The notes under the pieces were generated by a model that was given only the letters and a program-made list of their open reading frames with translations, ran no database searches and was not told where the DNA came from. This document shows, piece by piece, positions 44,895-55,069 of a stretch of 64,000 bases of DNA. Position 1 is the stretch's first letter; the number at the start of each line of letters is the position of its first letter. The DNA is from Methylotenera oryzisoli. GTDB lineage: Bacteria > Pseudomonadota > Gammaproteobacteria > Burkholderiales > Methylophilaceae. Location of the stretch: the NCBI GenBank assembly GCA_945881735.1, contig CAMCVF010000003.1:124001-188000 (forward strand), written 5' to 3'. The position numbers and the translations under genes are program-made.

Positions 44895-45794
44895 TTAATC
44901 TAAAAAATAGCCAATTATAAAAATGGATGCGACACCGCAAGCGATAAGGCTCAATTGTGAAATGGTTGCGCGCAATTCGGTGCGCTTATGTAGGCTAGGA
45001 ATCAAATCGGCAACCGCTACATAAAGCATACTGGCCGCGGCTAAACCTAAAATCGTAGGCACCCATGTTTGAACATTCGATAAAGCAAAATAGGCAATAA
45101 AACCACCGACCGCTGTGGCTAAACTAGAAACCAAATTAAAAATAAAGGCTTGTTTTTTGCTATAGCCAGAATGCAGCAGAATAAGGAAATCGCCTACTTC
45201 TTGCGGAATTTCATGCGCGATAATAGCAATCGCGGTAACGATACCCAGCTTGATATCCACCATAAAGGCTGAGGCAATCAAAATACCATCGACAAAGTTA
45301 TGAAAGGTGTCACCTATCATAATCATCATGCCGCTACGGCCACGGTCGTGATTATTGCTGTGGTGTTGCGGATGCGAATTGATTGAGGGCTGCTTGACAG
45401 TTACCACTTTGAATTTAGTGGTTTTTGAATCGGCTGAGCTTAAACTTGTTTGCGGGTCTGGGCATTCTTCGGCCGTATGAACGGCATGCACTTCGCAATG
45501 ATCGCCATGGCAATGGCGCCACAGAACCAACTTTTCTAAAGCAAAAAATAATAATATGCCAAATAGCACCGTGGCAGTCATATGCTTTGGACTTGCCGCT
45601 ACTTCAATAGCGTGCGGCAGAATCTCTAAGAAAACCGCGCCCAGCATCGCGCCGATGGCATAGCTAATTAGCATAGGGATGGCGGCTTTATTAATGTTTA
45701 ATGCAACCAAGGCCGCGCTTGCCACGCTTAGCACGCCGCCTAGTAAGCTAAATAGCACAATCCAAATTAAAACAGCGAAATCAGGAATCATCAT
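44895..45794 (-). CDS. ZIP family metal transporter
   Basis: The 299-residue membrane protein has about eight helices, the metal-site motifs TFHNFVDGILIAS and AHEIPQEVGDFLIL, and a long His-rich cytoplasmic loop (HCHGDHCEVHAVH and HPQHHSNNHDRG, about residues 93-150). ZIP proteins bring zinc or other divalent metals into the cytoplasm. No regulator is adjacent, so the exact metal is unknown. Confidence 0.92.
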   Translation of the reverse strand: MMIPDFAVLIWIVLFSLLGGVLSVASAALVALNINKAAIPMLISYAIGAMLGAVFLEILPHAIEVAASPKHMTATVLFGILLFFALEKLVLWRHCHGDHCEVHAVHTAEECPDPQTSLSSADSKTTKFKVVTVKQPSINSHPQHHSNNHDRGRSGMMIMIGDTFHNFVDGILIASAFMVDIKLGIVTAIAIIAHEIPQEVGDFLILLHSGYSKKQAFIFNLVSSLATAVGGFIAYFALSNVQTWVPTILGLAAASMLYVAVADLIPSLHKRTELRATISQLSLIACGVASIFIIGYFLD

Positions 45795-45871
45795 TAATAA
45801 ACGAAATTAACACTTAAGCGCTTGAAGTGACAGGAATAAAAGAGCGTGTGCATTATAAACCAAACTGGCAC

Positions 45872-46657
45872 CTAAATTAATTTAGGTGCCGTCAGCCATA
45901 TCATCGTCGCCATGCGACCAGTGACATTGTTGCGGCGAAACGAGAAAAAACGTGTGCTATCGCTTACTGTGCAGAAATTCTCATGCTGGCCACCGAATAC
46001 TTGACTCACACCCAAGTTATTTAAACGCTGCGTGGCAATACTGTAGATATTGCATAGCCATTTTCCATTGCCCTGCGACTGAAAAGCCGATTCTGCTTGT
46101 GCATCTTTTGCCACAAATTGCGCTTTAACTTCACTACCCACTTCAAAAGCTGTTGGGCCAATTGCAGGACCTAACCAAGCCATTAGATGACCCTCTTTAA
46201 CATTAGATGAAGTTAATATTTTTGTGATAGTACCTTCAATCACGCCACCACATAAGCTGCGCCAACCTCCATGAATACTGCCCACCACGGTGCCCGCGAT
46301 ATCACACAGCAGTATTGTCAAGCAATCCGCTGTCATGGTCACACACACGGTGTTTTGGCGCGTAGTAAAGCTCGCATCTGCACTGGGTATACAATTTACA
46401 ACCTCGCAATCGACATCGGCAGCATCTACTACCTCAATACCATGCACTTGATTCAGCCATACTGGCTCAGAAGGTAGAAATTGACTGAGTAACTGGCGAT
46501 TATGCGCCACATGCAAAGGGTCATCTTGCACATGGTTTCCTAGATTCAAGCTAGAAAAAGGCCCAGTGCTTACTCCCCCTTGGCGTGTGGTTTGTAAGCT
46601 GTGCACATTGGCAGGCGCTGGCCAATCAGGAATAATAAAATCACTTATTTTAAGCAA
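45872..46657 (-). CDS. pgeF: Purine nucleoside phosphorylase/laccase-domain protein PgeF
   Basis: The 261-residue YfiH-family protein has the zinc/catalytic motifs NQVHGIEVVDA (His), TMTADCLTILLCD (Cys) and GSIHGGWRSLCGG (His). Members act on purine nucleosides and in E. coli correct peptidoglycan precursors with wrong residues. The gene follows rluD with a 2-bp gap, the standard bamD/rluD/pgeF neighbourhood of proteobacteria. Confidence 0.93.
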   Translation of the reverse strand: MLKISDFIIPDWPAPANVHSLQTTRQGGVSTGPFSSLNLGNHVQDDPLHVAHNRQLLSQFLPSEPVWLNQVHGIEVVDAADVDCEVVNCIPSADASFTTRQNTVCVTMTADCLTILLCDIAGTVVGSIHGGWRSLCGGVIEGTITKILTSSNVKEGHLMAWLGPAIGPTAFEVGSEVKAQFVAKDAQAESAFQSQGNGKWLCNIYSIATQRLNNLGVSQVFGGQHENFCTVSDSTRFFSFRRNNVTGRMATMIWLTAPKLI

Positions 46658-46659
46658 AT

Positions 46660-47772
46660 TTAATCTCCATCTAATTCTTCATCATCATAATCGTCAAAGT
46701 CTTCATCATCGGCTTCGCCTTCATAGTAATCGCCATCTTGGTAAACGAAATTAAAACCTTCGCCATCGTCATCTGTTGGCGTGTCTTCATAGCGCATGGC
46801 TTCTAGCAGCAATTTCATATCCTCTGCCAGCTCAATTTGCCATTCCATAAATTCATCTGTTTTGGGATGAATAAGGCCTAATTTAACCGCATGCAAAGCC
46901 TGTCGATTAAAATCACTCACCGCATCGCGCAAAGTTTGCGTCATGTGCTTATGCGGAATGATATTACCAATACCATACACTGGGTCGCCCAACATAGGCG
47001 CTTTTAAAAACTGCATATGCACTCGAATTTGATGGGTGCGGCCAGTTTCTAGCTGGCAACGCAAATAAGTATGCACACTAAAACGCTCAAGCACTTCATA
47101 GTGAGTTATGGCAGGTTTGCCCGTGCGTGAAATCGCCATTTTGGTACGCGCATGACTGTGGCGACCAATAGGCTGGTTGATTGTGCCATTACGCCACAAT
47201 TGCCCCCATACGATCGCCCTATACTCACGCTTAACCGTGCGTGCCTGCAACTGACGCACCAAGCTGGTTTGCGCCTCTAAGGTTTTAGCCACCACCAATA
47301 AGCCGCTGGTATCTTTATCTAGCCGATGCACAATACCCGCTCGTGGTATATCGCTTAATTGCGGCACATGGTGCAACAAAGCATTCAACAAAGTGCCACT
47401 CCAATTACCCGCAGCCGGATGTACCACCAAACCAGCTGGTTTATTAACCACCAAAATCGTATCATCTTCATACACAATATTGAGTGGAATATTTTCAGGT
47501 AAAAATGCTTGTTCTTGTGGATTGGCTTGGGGCTTTATATCCACTTGCTCACCACCCCATACTTTGGTTTTTGGCGAAGCGGATACTTGATTTAAAGTGA
47601 CAAAACCTGCTTTAATCCAAGTCTGCAAGCGCGAACGCGAATGTGCTGGAAACATTTGCTGCAAGGCAACGTCCAAACGCTCACCGCCCGCGCTCATCGG
47701 AATAATCAACTTGACGCTGGGATTAAGCAGGGGGTTAAGTGGTGTCTTTGCAGCTAACTCTTTTTTTGGCAT
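46660..47772 (-). CDS. rluD: 23S rRNA pseudouridine synthase RluD
   Basis: The 370-residue product has an N-terminal S4 RNA-binding domain (about 25-85) and a RluA-family catalytic domain with the active aspartate in AGIVHRLDKDTSGLLVVAKT. It makes pseudouridines 1911, 1915 and 1917 in helix 69 of 23S rRNA. The C-terminal tail is unusually acidic (DDEDFDDYDDEELDGD). It is divergent from bamD across about 56 bp. Confidence 0.95.
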   Translation of the reverse strand: MPKKELAAKTPLNPLLNPSVKLIIPMSAGGERLDVALQQMFPAHSRSRLQTWIKAGFVTLNQVSASPKTKVWGGEQVDIKPQANPQEQAFLPENIPLNIVYEDDTILVVNKPAGLVVHPAAGNWSGTLLNALLHHVPQLSDIPRAGIVHRLDKDTSGLLVVAKTLEAQTSLVRQLQARTVKREYRAIVWGQLWRNGTINQPIGRHSHARTKMAISRTGKPAITHYEVLERFSVHTYLRCQLETGRTHQIRVHMQFLKAPMLGDPVYGIGNIIPHKHMTQTLRDAVSDFNRQALHAVKLGLIHPKTDEFMEWQIELAEDMKLLLEAMRYEDTPTDDDGEGFNFVYQDGDYYEGEADDEDFDDYDDEELDGD

Positions 47773-47828
47773 CGGTTTTTACTAGCTTAAGTTATAATAA
47801 AACTTAAATTGTTTGTAGGTTTTAAATA

Positions 47829-48656
47829 GTGAAACGTATTTTACCGCTTTATTGCAAATCCATTGGGGCTTTATTACTGCCTTTTGTATTAAGTAGTTGT
47901 GCCATTTTTGGCGATCCAACCGAGCTAGATGACACAAGAGGATGGCAAGCTGACCGTATTTACGCGGAAGGCGAAGCTAAAATGATTGATAAAGACTATG
48001 ACAAGGCCTTAGTTTATTTTCAAAAACTAGAGTCACGCTTTCCACATGGCAAATATGCCACGCAAGCACAATTAGAAATCCCCTACATTCATTACAAAAA
48101 ACAAGATCCCGTCTCAACGGTGATTGCCGCTGATCGTTTTATCAAACTGCATCCCAACCATCCCAATGTGGATTATGCTTATTACATTAAAGGCTTAGCC
48201 AGTTTTAGTGAGCGAGGTGTGATTGAAAGATATACCGCGCAAGAAATCAGTGACCGCGATCCAAAAACATTAAAACTTTCATTTGCAGCTCTAAAAGAGC
48301 TAGTCGATCGCTTTCCAAAAAGCCGCTACTTCAAAGATGCTACTCAACGTATGTTATATTTAGTGAATGCTTTAGCGCAACACGAAATGCACGTGGCACG
48401 TTATTACATGAAACGCACCGCATATTTAGCTGCGTTAAATCGCGCAAAATATGTATTAGAGTATTACCCAAACTCAACTTCTATTGAAGAAGCGTTGGTG
48501 GTAAGTGTAAGTGCCTATGATTATATGGATTTGACTGATTTAAAGGATGACACATTACGTATTCTAAAAACCAACTATCCGCAAAACCCAATGGTGTTGG
48601 GCAAAGCCACTGAAGATGAACGTATTTGGTGGAAATTCTGGGAAAGTTTGTATTAA
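47829..48656 (+). CDS. bamD: Outer membrane assembly lipoprotein BamD
   Basis: The 275-residue product starts with GTG (MKRILPLYCKSIGALLL), has lipobox VLSSC (near residue 24) and five TPR-like repeats, including EGEAKMIDKDYDKALVYFQKLES and FPHGKYATQAQLEI. It is an essential part of the BAM complex that folds outer membrane proteins. It is divergent from rluD as in most proteobacteria and ends at a bidirectional terminator. Confidence 0.95.
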   Translation: MKRILPLYCKSIGALLLPFVLSSCAIFGDPTELDDTRGWQADRIYAEGEAKMIDKDYDKALVYFQKLESRFPHGKYATQAQLEIPYIHYKKQDPVSTVIAADRFIKLHPNHPNVDYAYYIKGLASFSERGVIERYTAQEISDRDPKTLKLSFAALKELVDRFPKSRYFKDATQRMLYLVNALAQHEMHVARYYMKRTAYLAALNRAKYVLEYYPNSTSIEEALVVSVSAYDYMDLTDLKDDTLRILKTNYPQNPMVLGKATEDERIWWKFWESLY

Positions 48657-48673
48657 GGTTATTAATAAGTATT

Positions 48674-48711
48674 AAAAAAGCCTGCTAAACATTCATTATG
48701 CAGGCTTTTTT
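48674..48711. terminator. Bidirectional terminator between bamD and der
   Basis: AAAAAAGCCTGC pairs with GCAGGCTTTTTT around a 14-base loop, with A-run and T-run on the two sides. It lies between convergent bamD (+) and der (-). Confidence 0.88.
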
Positions 48712-48761
48712 CAGCACACGTTCAGATTTAGTTTAAAGCGTTAATCTTTAAAACTCACGTT

Positions 48762-50192
48762 TTACCTTTTCTTGTCTTCAATATCTTTTTTAGCTTTTAG
48801 CTCAGCACGCTGCGCGGTTTTACGACGGCGCATACTCACAATACCCTCACCCGCTTTACGTTTATCTGGTTCGGCAAAGGGGTTATCGCCTTGTTTAAAT
48901 TGCACGCGTAAAGGCGTTCCAACCAGCTGAAATGTTTTGCGGTAAACGCCTTCTAAATAGCGTTTATAACTATCTTTAATGTCATCTACATGACTACCGT
49001 GCACCACCACAATCGGTGGATTCATACCGCCTTGGTGAGCATATTTTAATTTTGGTCTGGTGCCACGGCTAATAGGTGGCTGATGTTGTGCAATCGCATC
49101 AATTAATACACGCGTTAATTGTGGTGTGGATAGTTTTGCCATGGCGGCTTTAAAGGCGCCATCCACGGAGTTAAATAACTCAGGCAAGCCTTTTTTGCGC
49201 AAAGCTGAGATATAGTGAAATTTAGCAAAATCTAAAAATATCAATTTGCGGTCAATTTCTTTTTTAATAAATTCGCGCTCATCTTCAGGTAAACCGTCCC
49301 ATTTATTTACCGCAACCACCAAGGCACGTCCAGCATCTAATATATAAGCGGCTACATGCGCATCTTGCTCCGTAATGCCTTCTTGCGCATCGACCACCAA
49401 AATCGCAACGTTGGCATCTTCAATCGCCTGCATGGTTTTTACTACTGAGAATTTCTCAACCGCTTCAAATATACGACCGCGTTTACGTACACCTGCGGTA
49501 TCAATAACCGTATACGTTTTACCATCTTTTTCTAAATCAATTTCAATCGAATCGCGCGTCGTACCTGGCTCATCAAACGCAATCACGCGTTCTTCACCTA
49601 ACAAAGCGTTAACTAATGTTGATTTACCTACATTTGGGCGGCCAACAATGGCGATTTTAGGTTTTTTAAGATTGGTTCGCTCTTCTTCAAACGTATGTTC
49701 GGGGAAATTCTCCAAAGCCAATTCCACCAAATCTTTAACACCCTCGCCATGCGCAGAAGAAATCGATAACGGTTCTCCCAAACCTAATTCATGGAAATCC
49801 GCCGAAACTACGGCTTTATTCATGCCTTCGGTTTTATTCACGGCTAGCAATACGGGACGTTGCGATTTGCGCAATTTATCAGCGATGATGAATTCTTGCG
49901 GCGTCATGCCAGCGCGACCATCCACCATAAAGATGATTACATCGGCTTCATCAATGGCCAGCAAGGTTTGGCGTGCCATTTCTTTGAAAATTCCGCTTTC
50001 TGCTGTCGGCTCAAAACCACCAGTATCAATCACCAAATAAGGTTTGCTGGCACCAATACCGCGGCCATAATGCCTATCACGTGTAAGGCCCGGCAAATCA
50101 GCCACCAGCGCATCACGACTTTTAGTCATGCGATTAAAAAGGGTTGATTTGCCGACGTTAGGTCGGCCAACTAAAACAATGGTAGGAAGCAT
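48762..50192 (-). CDS. der: Ribosome biogenesis GTPase Der (EngA)
   Basis: The 476-residue protein has two tandem GTPase domains, each with GRPNVGKST (start at about 8 and about 185), DTGGF/DTAGV and NKTE/NKWD, and the C-terminal KH-like domain. It is needed for 50S subunit maturation. It follows bamB by 12 bp and ends the operon here; hfq, often the next gene, is not adjacent. Confidence 0.96.
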   Translation of the reverse strand: MLPTIVLVGRPNVGKSTLFNRMTKSRDALVADLPGLTRDRHYGRGIGASKPYLVIDTGGFEPTAESGIFKEMARQTLLAIDEADVIIFMVDGRAGMTPQEFIIADKLRKSQRPVLLAVNKTEGMNKAVVSADFHELGLGEPLSISSAHGEGVKDLVELALENFPEHTFEEERTNLKKPKIAIVGRPNVGKSTLVNALLGEERVIAFDEPGTTRDSIEIDLEKDGKTYTVIDTAGVRKRGRIFEAVEKFSVVKTMQAIEDANVAILVVDAQEGITEQDAHVAAYILDAGRALVVAVNKWDGLPEDEREFIKKEIDRKLIFLDFAKFHYISALRKKGLPELFNSVDGAFKAAMAKLSTPQLTRVLIDAIAQHQPPISRGTRPKLKYAHQGGMNPPIVVVHGSHVDDIKDSYKRYLEGVYRKTFQLVGTPLRVQFKQGDNPFAEPDKRKAGEGIVSMRRRKTAQRAELKAKKDIEDKKR

Positions 50193-50204
50193 AGGAGAGA
50201 CTAA

Positions 50205-51383
50205 TTATTTGACACTAACCGCATAAACGCCACCATCACGGGTTTCGGCTATCAGTTGTGAAGAACTTGAACCAGGAATAAGTGACATAATCGCATTGTC
50301 ATCTAATTTAATGCGTGCCGAGAAATTACCATCATCGCGACTCAAGAAGTGTATATATCCTTCTAAATCACCTACCGCAATCAGGCTGCCCATTGGCAAT
50401 GGCGTAGATAAACGACGGTTTGCCAATTCGCCTTGGCGCCAAAATGTTTTGCCACTGGTGTAATCTAAGGAATAGACCGAGCCTAATGTATGTGAAACAA
50501 ATATTTTGGCGTCTTCTGCACTTAAGCCAGTGTAGCTAGAAATATCACGGTTCCAAACAACTTTGCCAGTAGAGCGGTCTAATGCTGCAATCTTGCCTTG
50601 ATAAGCTACCGCATACACTAGCGGACCATCCACAAAAGGTAAGCTAGTAATATCGGCAATACGCTCAATTTCCGTCACACCCTTAGGTTGCGCTACAGTT
50701 GCTTCCCACAAAATTTTGCCGTTATCGGCACGAATAGCGACCAACTTTCCACCTGCAAAACCGGCGTAAACAGCACCACCATCTACAACAATACCAACGC
50801 TACTGCGTAATGATAAAGCGGGAATTGAACGTTCGTAAACCCATTTGCGACTTCCATCGCTGGCGCTTAAACCATAAATTCTATTATCGCCAGAACGCAC
50901 AATCACCAAGCCATCAAAATAGCGTGGCACACTTAATATCTCGCTAGATAATTTGGCTTTCCAAAGGAACTTGCCTGCAACATCGTAAGCATGCACATAG
51001 CCTTTGTTGCTACCCACCATTACAATGCCTGCACCAACACCAACGCCGCCACTAATGGGCTCACCAATATTGAGAATCCATAGCTGCTTACCTGTAGACG
51101 CATCTAATTTAGCAAGCTCACCTTTTACGTTGGCAGCATAAACAGCATCAGAATACTTAGCCAAGGTGTAATCATATTTTGCCGTATCGCCAACATTGCT
51201 AGACCAATCCACTTTGGCCGTATAAGTTGGCTTAAACTCTTGTAATTCCGCAGGTGGATTAGACGGTTCGCGACCAAATATCTTTTCTGAGAAACTGGTT
51301 TGAAGCTCAGCAATCGTGCTACATGACGTTAAAAATGCCATTGCAACAACCAGACAAAAGCAATTGATAGAATTTCGCATCAT
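50205..51383 (-). CDS. bamB: Outer membrane assembly lipoprotein BamB
   Basis: I use the ATG at 51383; the frame also opens at a TTG four codons upstream. The product of about 392 residues has lipobox FLTSC and eight PQQ-like beta-propeller repeats (for example ASTGKQLWILNIGEPISGGV, RSTGKVVWNRDIS, YTSGKTFWRQGELA). It is the BamB part of the BAM complex. It almost touches the yfgM stop, consistent with coupled translation. Confidence 0.94.
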   Translation of the reverse strand: MMRNSINCFCLVVAMAFLTSCSTIAELQTSFSEKIFGREPSNPPAELQEFKPTYTAKVDWSSNVGDTAKYDYTLAKYSDAVYAANVKGELAKLDASTGKQLWILNIGEPISGGVGVGAGIVMVGSNKGYVHAYDVAGKFLWKAKLSSEILSVPRYFDGLVIVRSGDNRIYGLSASDGSRKWVYERSIPALSLRSSVGIVVDGGAVYAGFAGGKLVAIRADNGKILWEATVAQPKGVTEIERIADITSLPFVDGPLVYAVAYQGKIAALDRSTGKVVWNRDISSYTGLSAEDAKIFVSHTLGSVYSLDYTSGKTFWRQGELANRRLSTPLPMGSLIAVGDLEGYIHFLSRDDGNFSARIKLDDNAIMSLIPGSSSSQLIAETRDGGVYAVSVK

Positions 51384-51395
51384 TAAAATCTGCAA

Positions 51396-52037
51396 CTAAA
51401 CACCCGTTGTTTCACTACCAAGTGCTTCTAGTTTTTGGCGTGTGTACTGTTGAAGCCTGCCTTGCGCGTCCAATTCATTCAATGCCGTTTCATAGGCTTT
51501 TTTTGCTTCAGCTCTTTTGCCCTGTGCCAAATAAATATCGCCTTTAAGATCTTCTTTTAAGCCCATAAATCCTTTATCAGCATCGTTAGTTAATATCTGT
51601 AAAGCAGCAGCATAGCTTTTCTCTTCAAATAAAATACCCGCTAACTGCAAACTAGCAATGGCTTTTGTTGTACTTTCTTTGGCATTTTTTGCCGCCCACT
51701 CTAATTGCGTTTTAGCAGATTTAGCATCGTTGGCGCCTAAGCTAGCTTTTGCAGAAAGAATCGCGGCACGACCTGCATAAGGTGTACCAGCATAATCGGT
51801 AGTTAATTTAGTGGCTTGCGTTTTGATATCAGCCACTTTACTAGATTCTGTTACAACCAAAGCCTGATACAAAACAGAAGCTTCTGTTGCTTTTTTATCT
51901 TGATAAGAACCATAACCTTGCCATGCCGCATAGGCGATTAATGCAGTTAAGACTAAAGTGGTAGATAACTTGCCATTTTTTTTCCACCATGCTTTAAATT
52001 CATCTAACTGTTCTTGCTCTTCTAAATCGTATGCCAT
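51396..52037 (-). CDS. yfgM: YfgM, ancillary SecYEG translocon subunit
   Basis: The 213-residue protein has a short acidic cytoplasmic start (DLEEQEQLDEFKAWWKKNGK), one membrane segment (about 24-44) and a periplasmic TPR-like helical domain. It links the Sec translocon with periplasmic chaperones. The usual hisS-yfgM-bamB-der order is kept, except that two ABC ATPase genes are inserted between hisS and yfgM. Confidence 0.93.
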   Translation of the reverse strand: MAYDLEEQEQLDEFKAWWKKNGKLSTTLVLTALIAYAAWQGYGSYQDKKATEASVLYQALVVTESSKVADIKTQATKLTTDYAGTPYAGRAAILSAKASLGANDAKSAKTQLEWAAKNAKESTTKAIASLQLAGILFEEKSYAAALQILTNDADKGFMGLKEDLKGDIYLAQGKRAEAKKAYETALNELDAQGRLQQYTRQKLEALGSETTGV

Positions 52038-52077
52038 TACTTTTCTCTCTTAATTAACATTTTCCCAAAACTTAAAA

Positions 52078-52905
52078 CTACGCCGCTTTACGTCCTGGTA
52101 TAGCGCTTAATAACTGACGTGTGTAAGCTTGTTTCGGTTCATTATAAATATCCACCACTTTGCCCTGCTCTACTATTTTGCCTTTGTGCATCACCACCAT
52201 TTCATCGGCGATATGACGTACAACGCGTAAATCGTGACTAATAAAAATATAACTTAACTGCATTTCTCGCTGCAACTCTTTTAATAGCAATAAAATTTGT
52301 GCCTGCACAGAAACATCTAAAGCCGATACTGGCTCATCGCATACCACCACTTTTGGCTGCAGTACTAAAGCTCGCGCTATACCAATGCGCTGACGCTGAC
52401 CACCCGAAAATTGATGCGGATATTTAAGTGCATCATCAGCGCTTAAGCCAACACGCTCTAACATTTGTTGTACTTTATTTTTTTGCTCAGACACACTACC
52501 TAATCCATGAATCAGCAAACCTTCACCCACGATTTCGCCAACGCGCATGCGTGGATTAAGTGACGCAAAAGGATCTTGAAACACCATTTGCAAGTTTTTG
52601 CGCATAGCACGCAAGGCAGATGTATCTAATTTTGCTAAATCTTTCCCTTCAAATAGCACTTCGCCGCTATCAAAAGGATGCAATTGTAACAGACAACGTG
52701 CCAAGGTGGATTTACCAGAGCCAGATTCGCCTACTACAGCCAAAGTTGAGCCAGCTTTTAATGAAAGGCTAACATCATCTAAAGCCTTAATCTGCGAGCT
52801 GCTAAAGCCAAAACGTCCACTACTTTGTGTGTAGGTTTTAAATAAATGATTAGCTTGTAAAATAACAGGTGCATTTTCTAGGCTTTGCGCATTAACTAAA
52901 CTCAT
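52078..52905 (-). CDS. Oligopeptide/dipeptide ABC transporter ATPase (OppF type)
   Basis: The 275-residue ATPase has Walker [12 protein letters not shown], signature FSGGQRQRIGIARAL, Walker B VVVCDEPVSALD and the OppF-like C-terminal tail (QAYTRQLLSAIPG). It overlaps the OppD-type gene by 4 bp. No permease or binding-protein gene is in the window, so the transporter core must be encoded elsewhere. Energises peptide or other solute transport at the inner membrane. Confidence 0.92.
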   Translation of the reverse strand: MSLVNAQSLENAPVILQANHLFKTYTQSSGRFGFSSSQIKALDDVSLSLKAGSTLAVVGESGSGKSTLARCLLQLHPFDSGEVLFEGKDLAKLDTSALRAMRKNLQMVFQDPFASLNPRMRVGEIVGEGLLIHGLGSVSEQKNKVQQMLERVGLSADDALKYPHQFSGGQRQRIGIARALVLQPKVVVCDEPVSALDVSVQAQILLLLKELQREMQLSYIFISHDLRVVRHIADEMVVMHKGKIVEQGKVVDIYNEPKQAYTRQLLSAIPGRKAA

Positions 52906-53750
52906 GCTGCTGCCCTTTTGTCATTGAGCCCATCTTTCAGCCAAGCGTAATCAATGGGTTTAAGCTGATTTTTTCCTTCTGCATCAGGTACACAAGCTAG
53001 CAAAGCTTTTGTGTAAGGATGTTGCGGGTTTTCGAGCACTTGTTTTTTGGTACCCGTTTCAACAATTTCGCCTCTAAACATCACAATCACGTCATCGGCA
53101 ATATCAGCCACAACGCCAAAATCGTGGGTAATAAACAACATAGCCATATTCATGCGAGTTTTTAACTCGTCTAAAAGCTGAAGGATTTGCGCCTGCACAG
53201 TCACATCCAACGCAGTTGTAGGCTCATCAGCAATCAATAATGCTGGCTCACAAGCAATACTCATGGCAATCATCACGCGTTGGCGCTGACCGCCTGATAA
53301 TTCATCAGGGTAGCTATCAGCGCGATCTTTGGCGATGCCTACTTGCTGCAATAAACTTTCTACACGCAGTTTTAAGCCAGAGCCTTTTAAGCCCATATGC
53401 GCAGTTAATGCTTCACCAATTTGATAACCCACTGTTAACACAGGGTTAAGTGAGGTCATCGGCTCTTGAAAAATCATGCCAATTTTTGCACCGCGAATTT
53501 TTTGCAAGGCTTTATTATCCAATTGGGTAATATCTTGGCCTTGAAACACAATTCTGCCCGTGGATTGCAACTGTTTGGACAGCAAGCCCATAATGCTAAG
53601 CGCTGTCAGGCTTTTTCCACTTCCCGATTCGCCAACGATACAAGTGGTTTTACCTGATGACAAACTAATAGCCGCGTTTTTAACCAAAAAACGATTTAGA
53701 TCGTTTTGTGGCGTTACGTTTAGATTATTGATGGTTAAAATTTCACTCAT
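52902..53750 (-). CDS. Oligopeptide/dipeptide ABC transporter ATPase (OppD type)
   Basis: The 282-residue ATPase has Walker [14 protein letters not shown], signature [16 protein letters not shown], Walker [21 protein letters not shown] and the H-loop [11 protein letters not shown]. The C-terminal [13 protein letters not shown] is typical of the peptide/nickel subfamily. It heads the OppD-OppF pair inserted between hisS and yfgM. In many genomes the same proteins are fused as YejF; here they are separate and overlapping. Confidence 0.92.
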   Translation of the reverse strand: MSEILTINNLNVTPQNDLNRFLVKNAAISLSSGKTTCIVGESGSGKSLTALSIMGLLSKQLQSTGRIVFQGQDITQLDNKALQKIRGAKIGMIFQEPMTSLNPVLTVGYQIGEALTAHMGLKGSGLKLRVESLLQQVGIAKDRADSYPDELSGGQRQRVMIAMSIACEPALLIADEPTTALDVTVQAQILQLLDELKTRMNMAMLFITHDFGVVADIADDVIVMFRGEIVETGTKKQVLENPQHPYTKALLACVPDAEGKNQLKPIDYAWLKDGLNDKRAAA

Positions 53751-53791
53751 ATGCTTTTAAATATCATTCAATAGTTGATGTAATGAACGTT

Positions 53792-55063
53792 TTATAAACT
53801 TGCTATTTCATATACTTGATCTAGTTTACAGCGTTTTTGCTCACCTACTTGCAATAGAGGCTTCAGCGATATCTCGCCCGCTGCCACTTCATCATCACCC
53901 AAAATGGCGGCAAAACGCGCGCCACTTCTGTCGGCTTTTTTCATTTGCGATTTAAAACTACCACCACCAGCATTCAGAACTACACTTAAACCAGCACTTC
54001 TTAATGTTTCTGATGTAGAAAACGCCTGTTGTTCAGCAAGCTCACCCACATTCACCAAGTAAATATCAGGCGTATTTTGGGCCGTTACGCCATATTCTTG
54101 CATCAACAAAAACACGCGCTCTAAACCAATACCAAAGCCACAAGCGGGCGTAATATTGCCACCCAAACGTTCAACCAGCGTATCGTAACGGCCACCACCG
54201 GCAATAGTGCCTTGCGCGCCTAACTTAGTCGTCACCCACTCAAACACGGTGCGATTGTAGTAATCCAAACCGCGCACTAAGCGATGATTGATGATGTAAT
54301 TAATTCCTGCATCGCTGAGCAATTGACACAACTTGTCAAAATGGGTTCGACTGGCTTCACCAAGACTATCCATCAATTTTGGTGCTGCCTCACACATAGC
54401 TTGCATACGCGGATTTTTTGTATCCAATATGCGCAATGGATTAGTATGCAAGCGACGTTTTCCGTCTTCATCCAGCAAGTCCGCATGCTGCTCAAAATAA
54501 GCAATTAAGGTTTTACGATAAGCTAAACGCTCATCTGCATCACCAATACTGTTAATCTGCAATTCAACATCCGCAATGGCTAATTCACGCCATAATCTGG
54601 CTAGTAATACAATTTGCTCAGCATCCACTTCTGGCGCATCAAACCCAAACGCCTCTACACCTATCTGATGAAACTGACGCTGGCGGCCTTTTTGCACATT
54701 TTCATGCCGAAACATAGCACCACTATACCAAAGCCTTTGAGGGCCATTATAGGTAAGATTACTTTCAATCACCGCACGTACACAACCCGCTGTGCCTTCT
54801 GGGCGCAGAGTAAGTTTATCGCCGTTAAGCTTATCTTCCCAAGCATACATTTCTTTTTCAACGATATCAGTATGCTCGCCCACGCTACGCACAAAAAGCT
54901 CAGTTGGCTCAACGATTGGCATGCGGATATTGTTGTAACCATACTGCGCCAAGATTTTACGTGCCGCATCTTCAAGCTTAAACCAAAGTGGTGTGGCTTC
55001 TGGCAGAATATCGTAAAAGCCTTTAATGCTCTGGAATTTTGTGTTGGAGGAATTGTTTGCCAT
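53792..55063 (-). CDS. hisS: Histidyl-tRNA synthetase
   Basis: The 423-residue class II synthetase starts with QSIKGFYDILPEATPLWF and has motif 2 (GPQRLWYSGAMFRHENVQKG), the HisA motif LVRGLDYYNRTVFEWV, motif 3 (CGFGIGLERVFLLM) and an anticodon-binding C-terminal domain. It charges tRNA-His. It sits between ispG and the opp ATPases. Confidence 0.97.
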   Translation of the reverse strand: MANNSSNTKFQSIKGFYDILPEATPLWFKLEDAARKILAQYGYNNIRMPIVEPTELFVRSVGEHTDIVEKEMYAWEDKLNGDKLTLRPEGTAGCVRAVIESNLTYNGPQRLWYSGAMFRHENVQKGRQRQFHQIGVEAFGFDAPEVDAEQIVLLARLWRELAIADVELQINSIGDADERLAYRKTLIAYFEQHADLLDEDGKRRLHTNPLRILDTKNPRMQAMCEAAPKLMDSLGEASRTHFDKLCQLLSDAGINYIINHRLVRGLDYYNRTVFEWVTTKLGAQGTIAGGGRYDTLVERLGGNITPACGFGIGLERVFLLMQEYGVTAQNTPDIYLVNVGELAEQQAFSTSETLRSAGLSVVLNAGGGSFKSQMKKADRSGARFAAILGDDEVAAGEISLKPLLQVGEQKRCKLDQVYEIASL

Positions 55064-55069
55064 TGAAAA

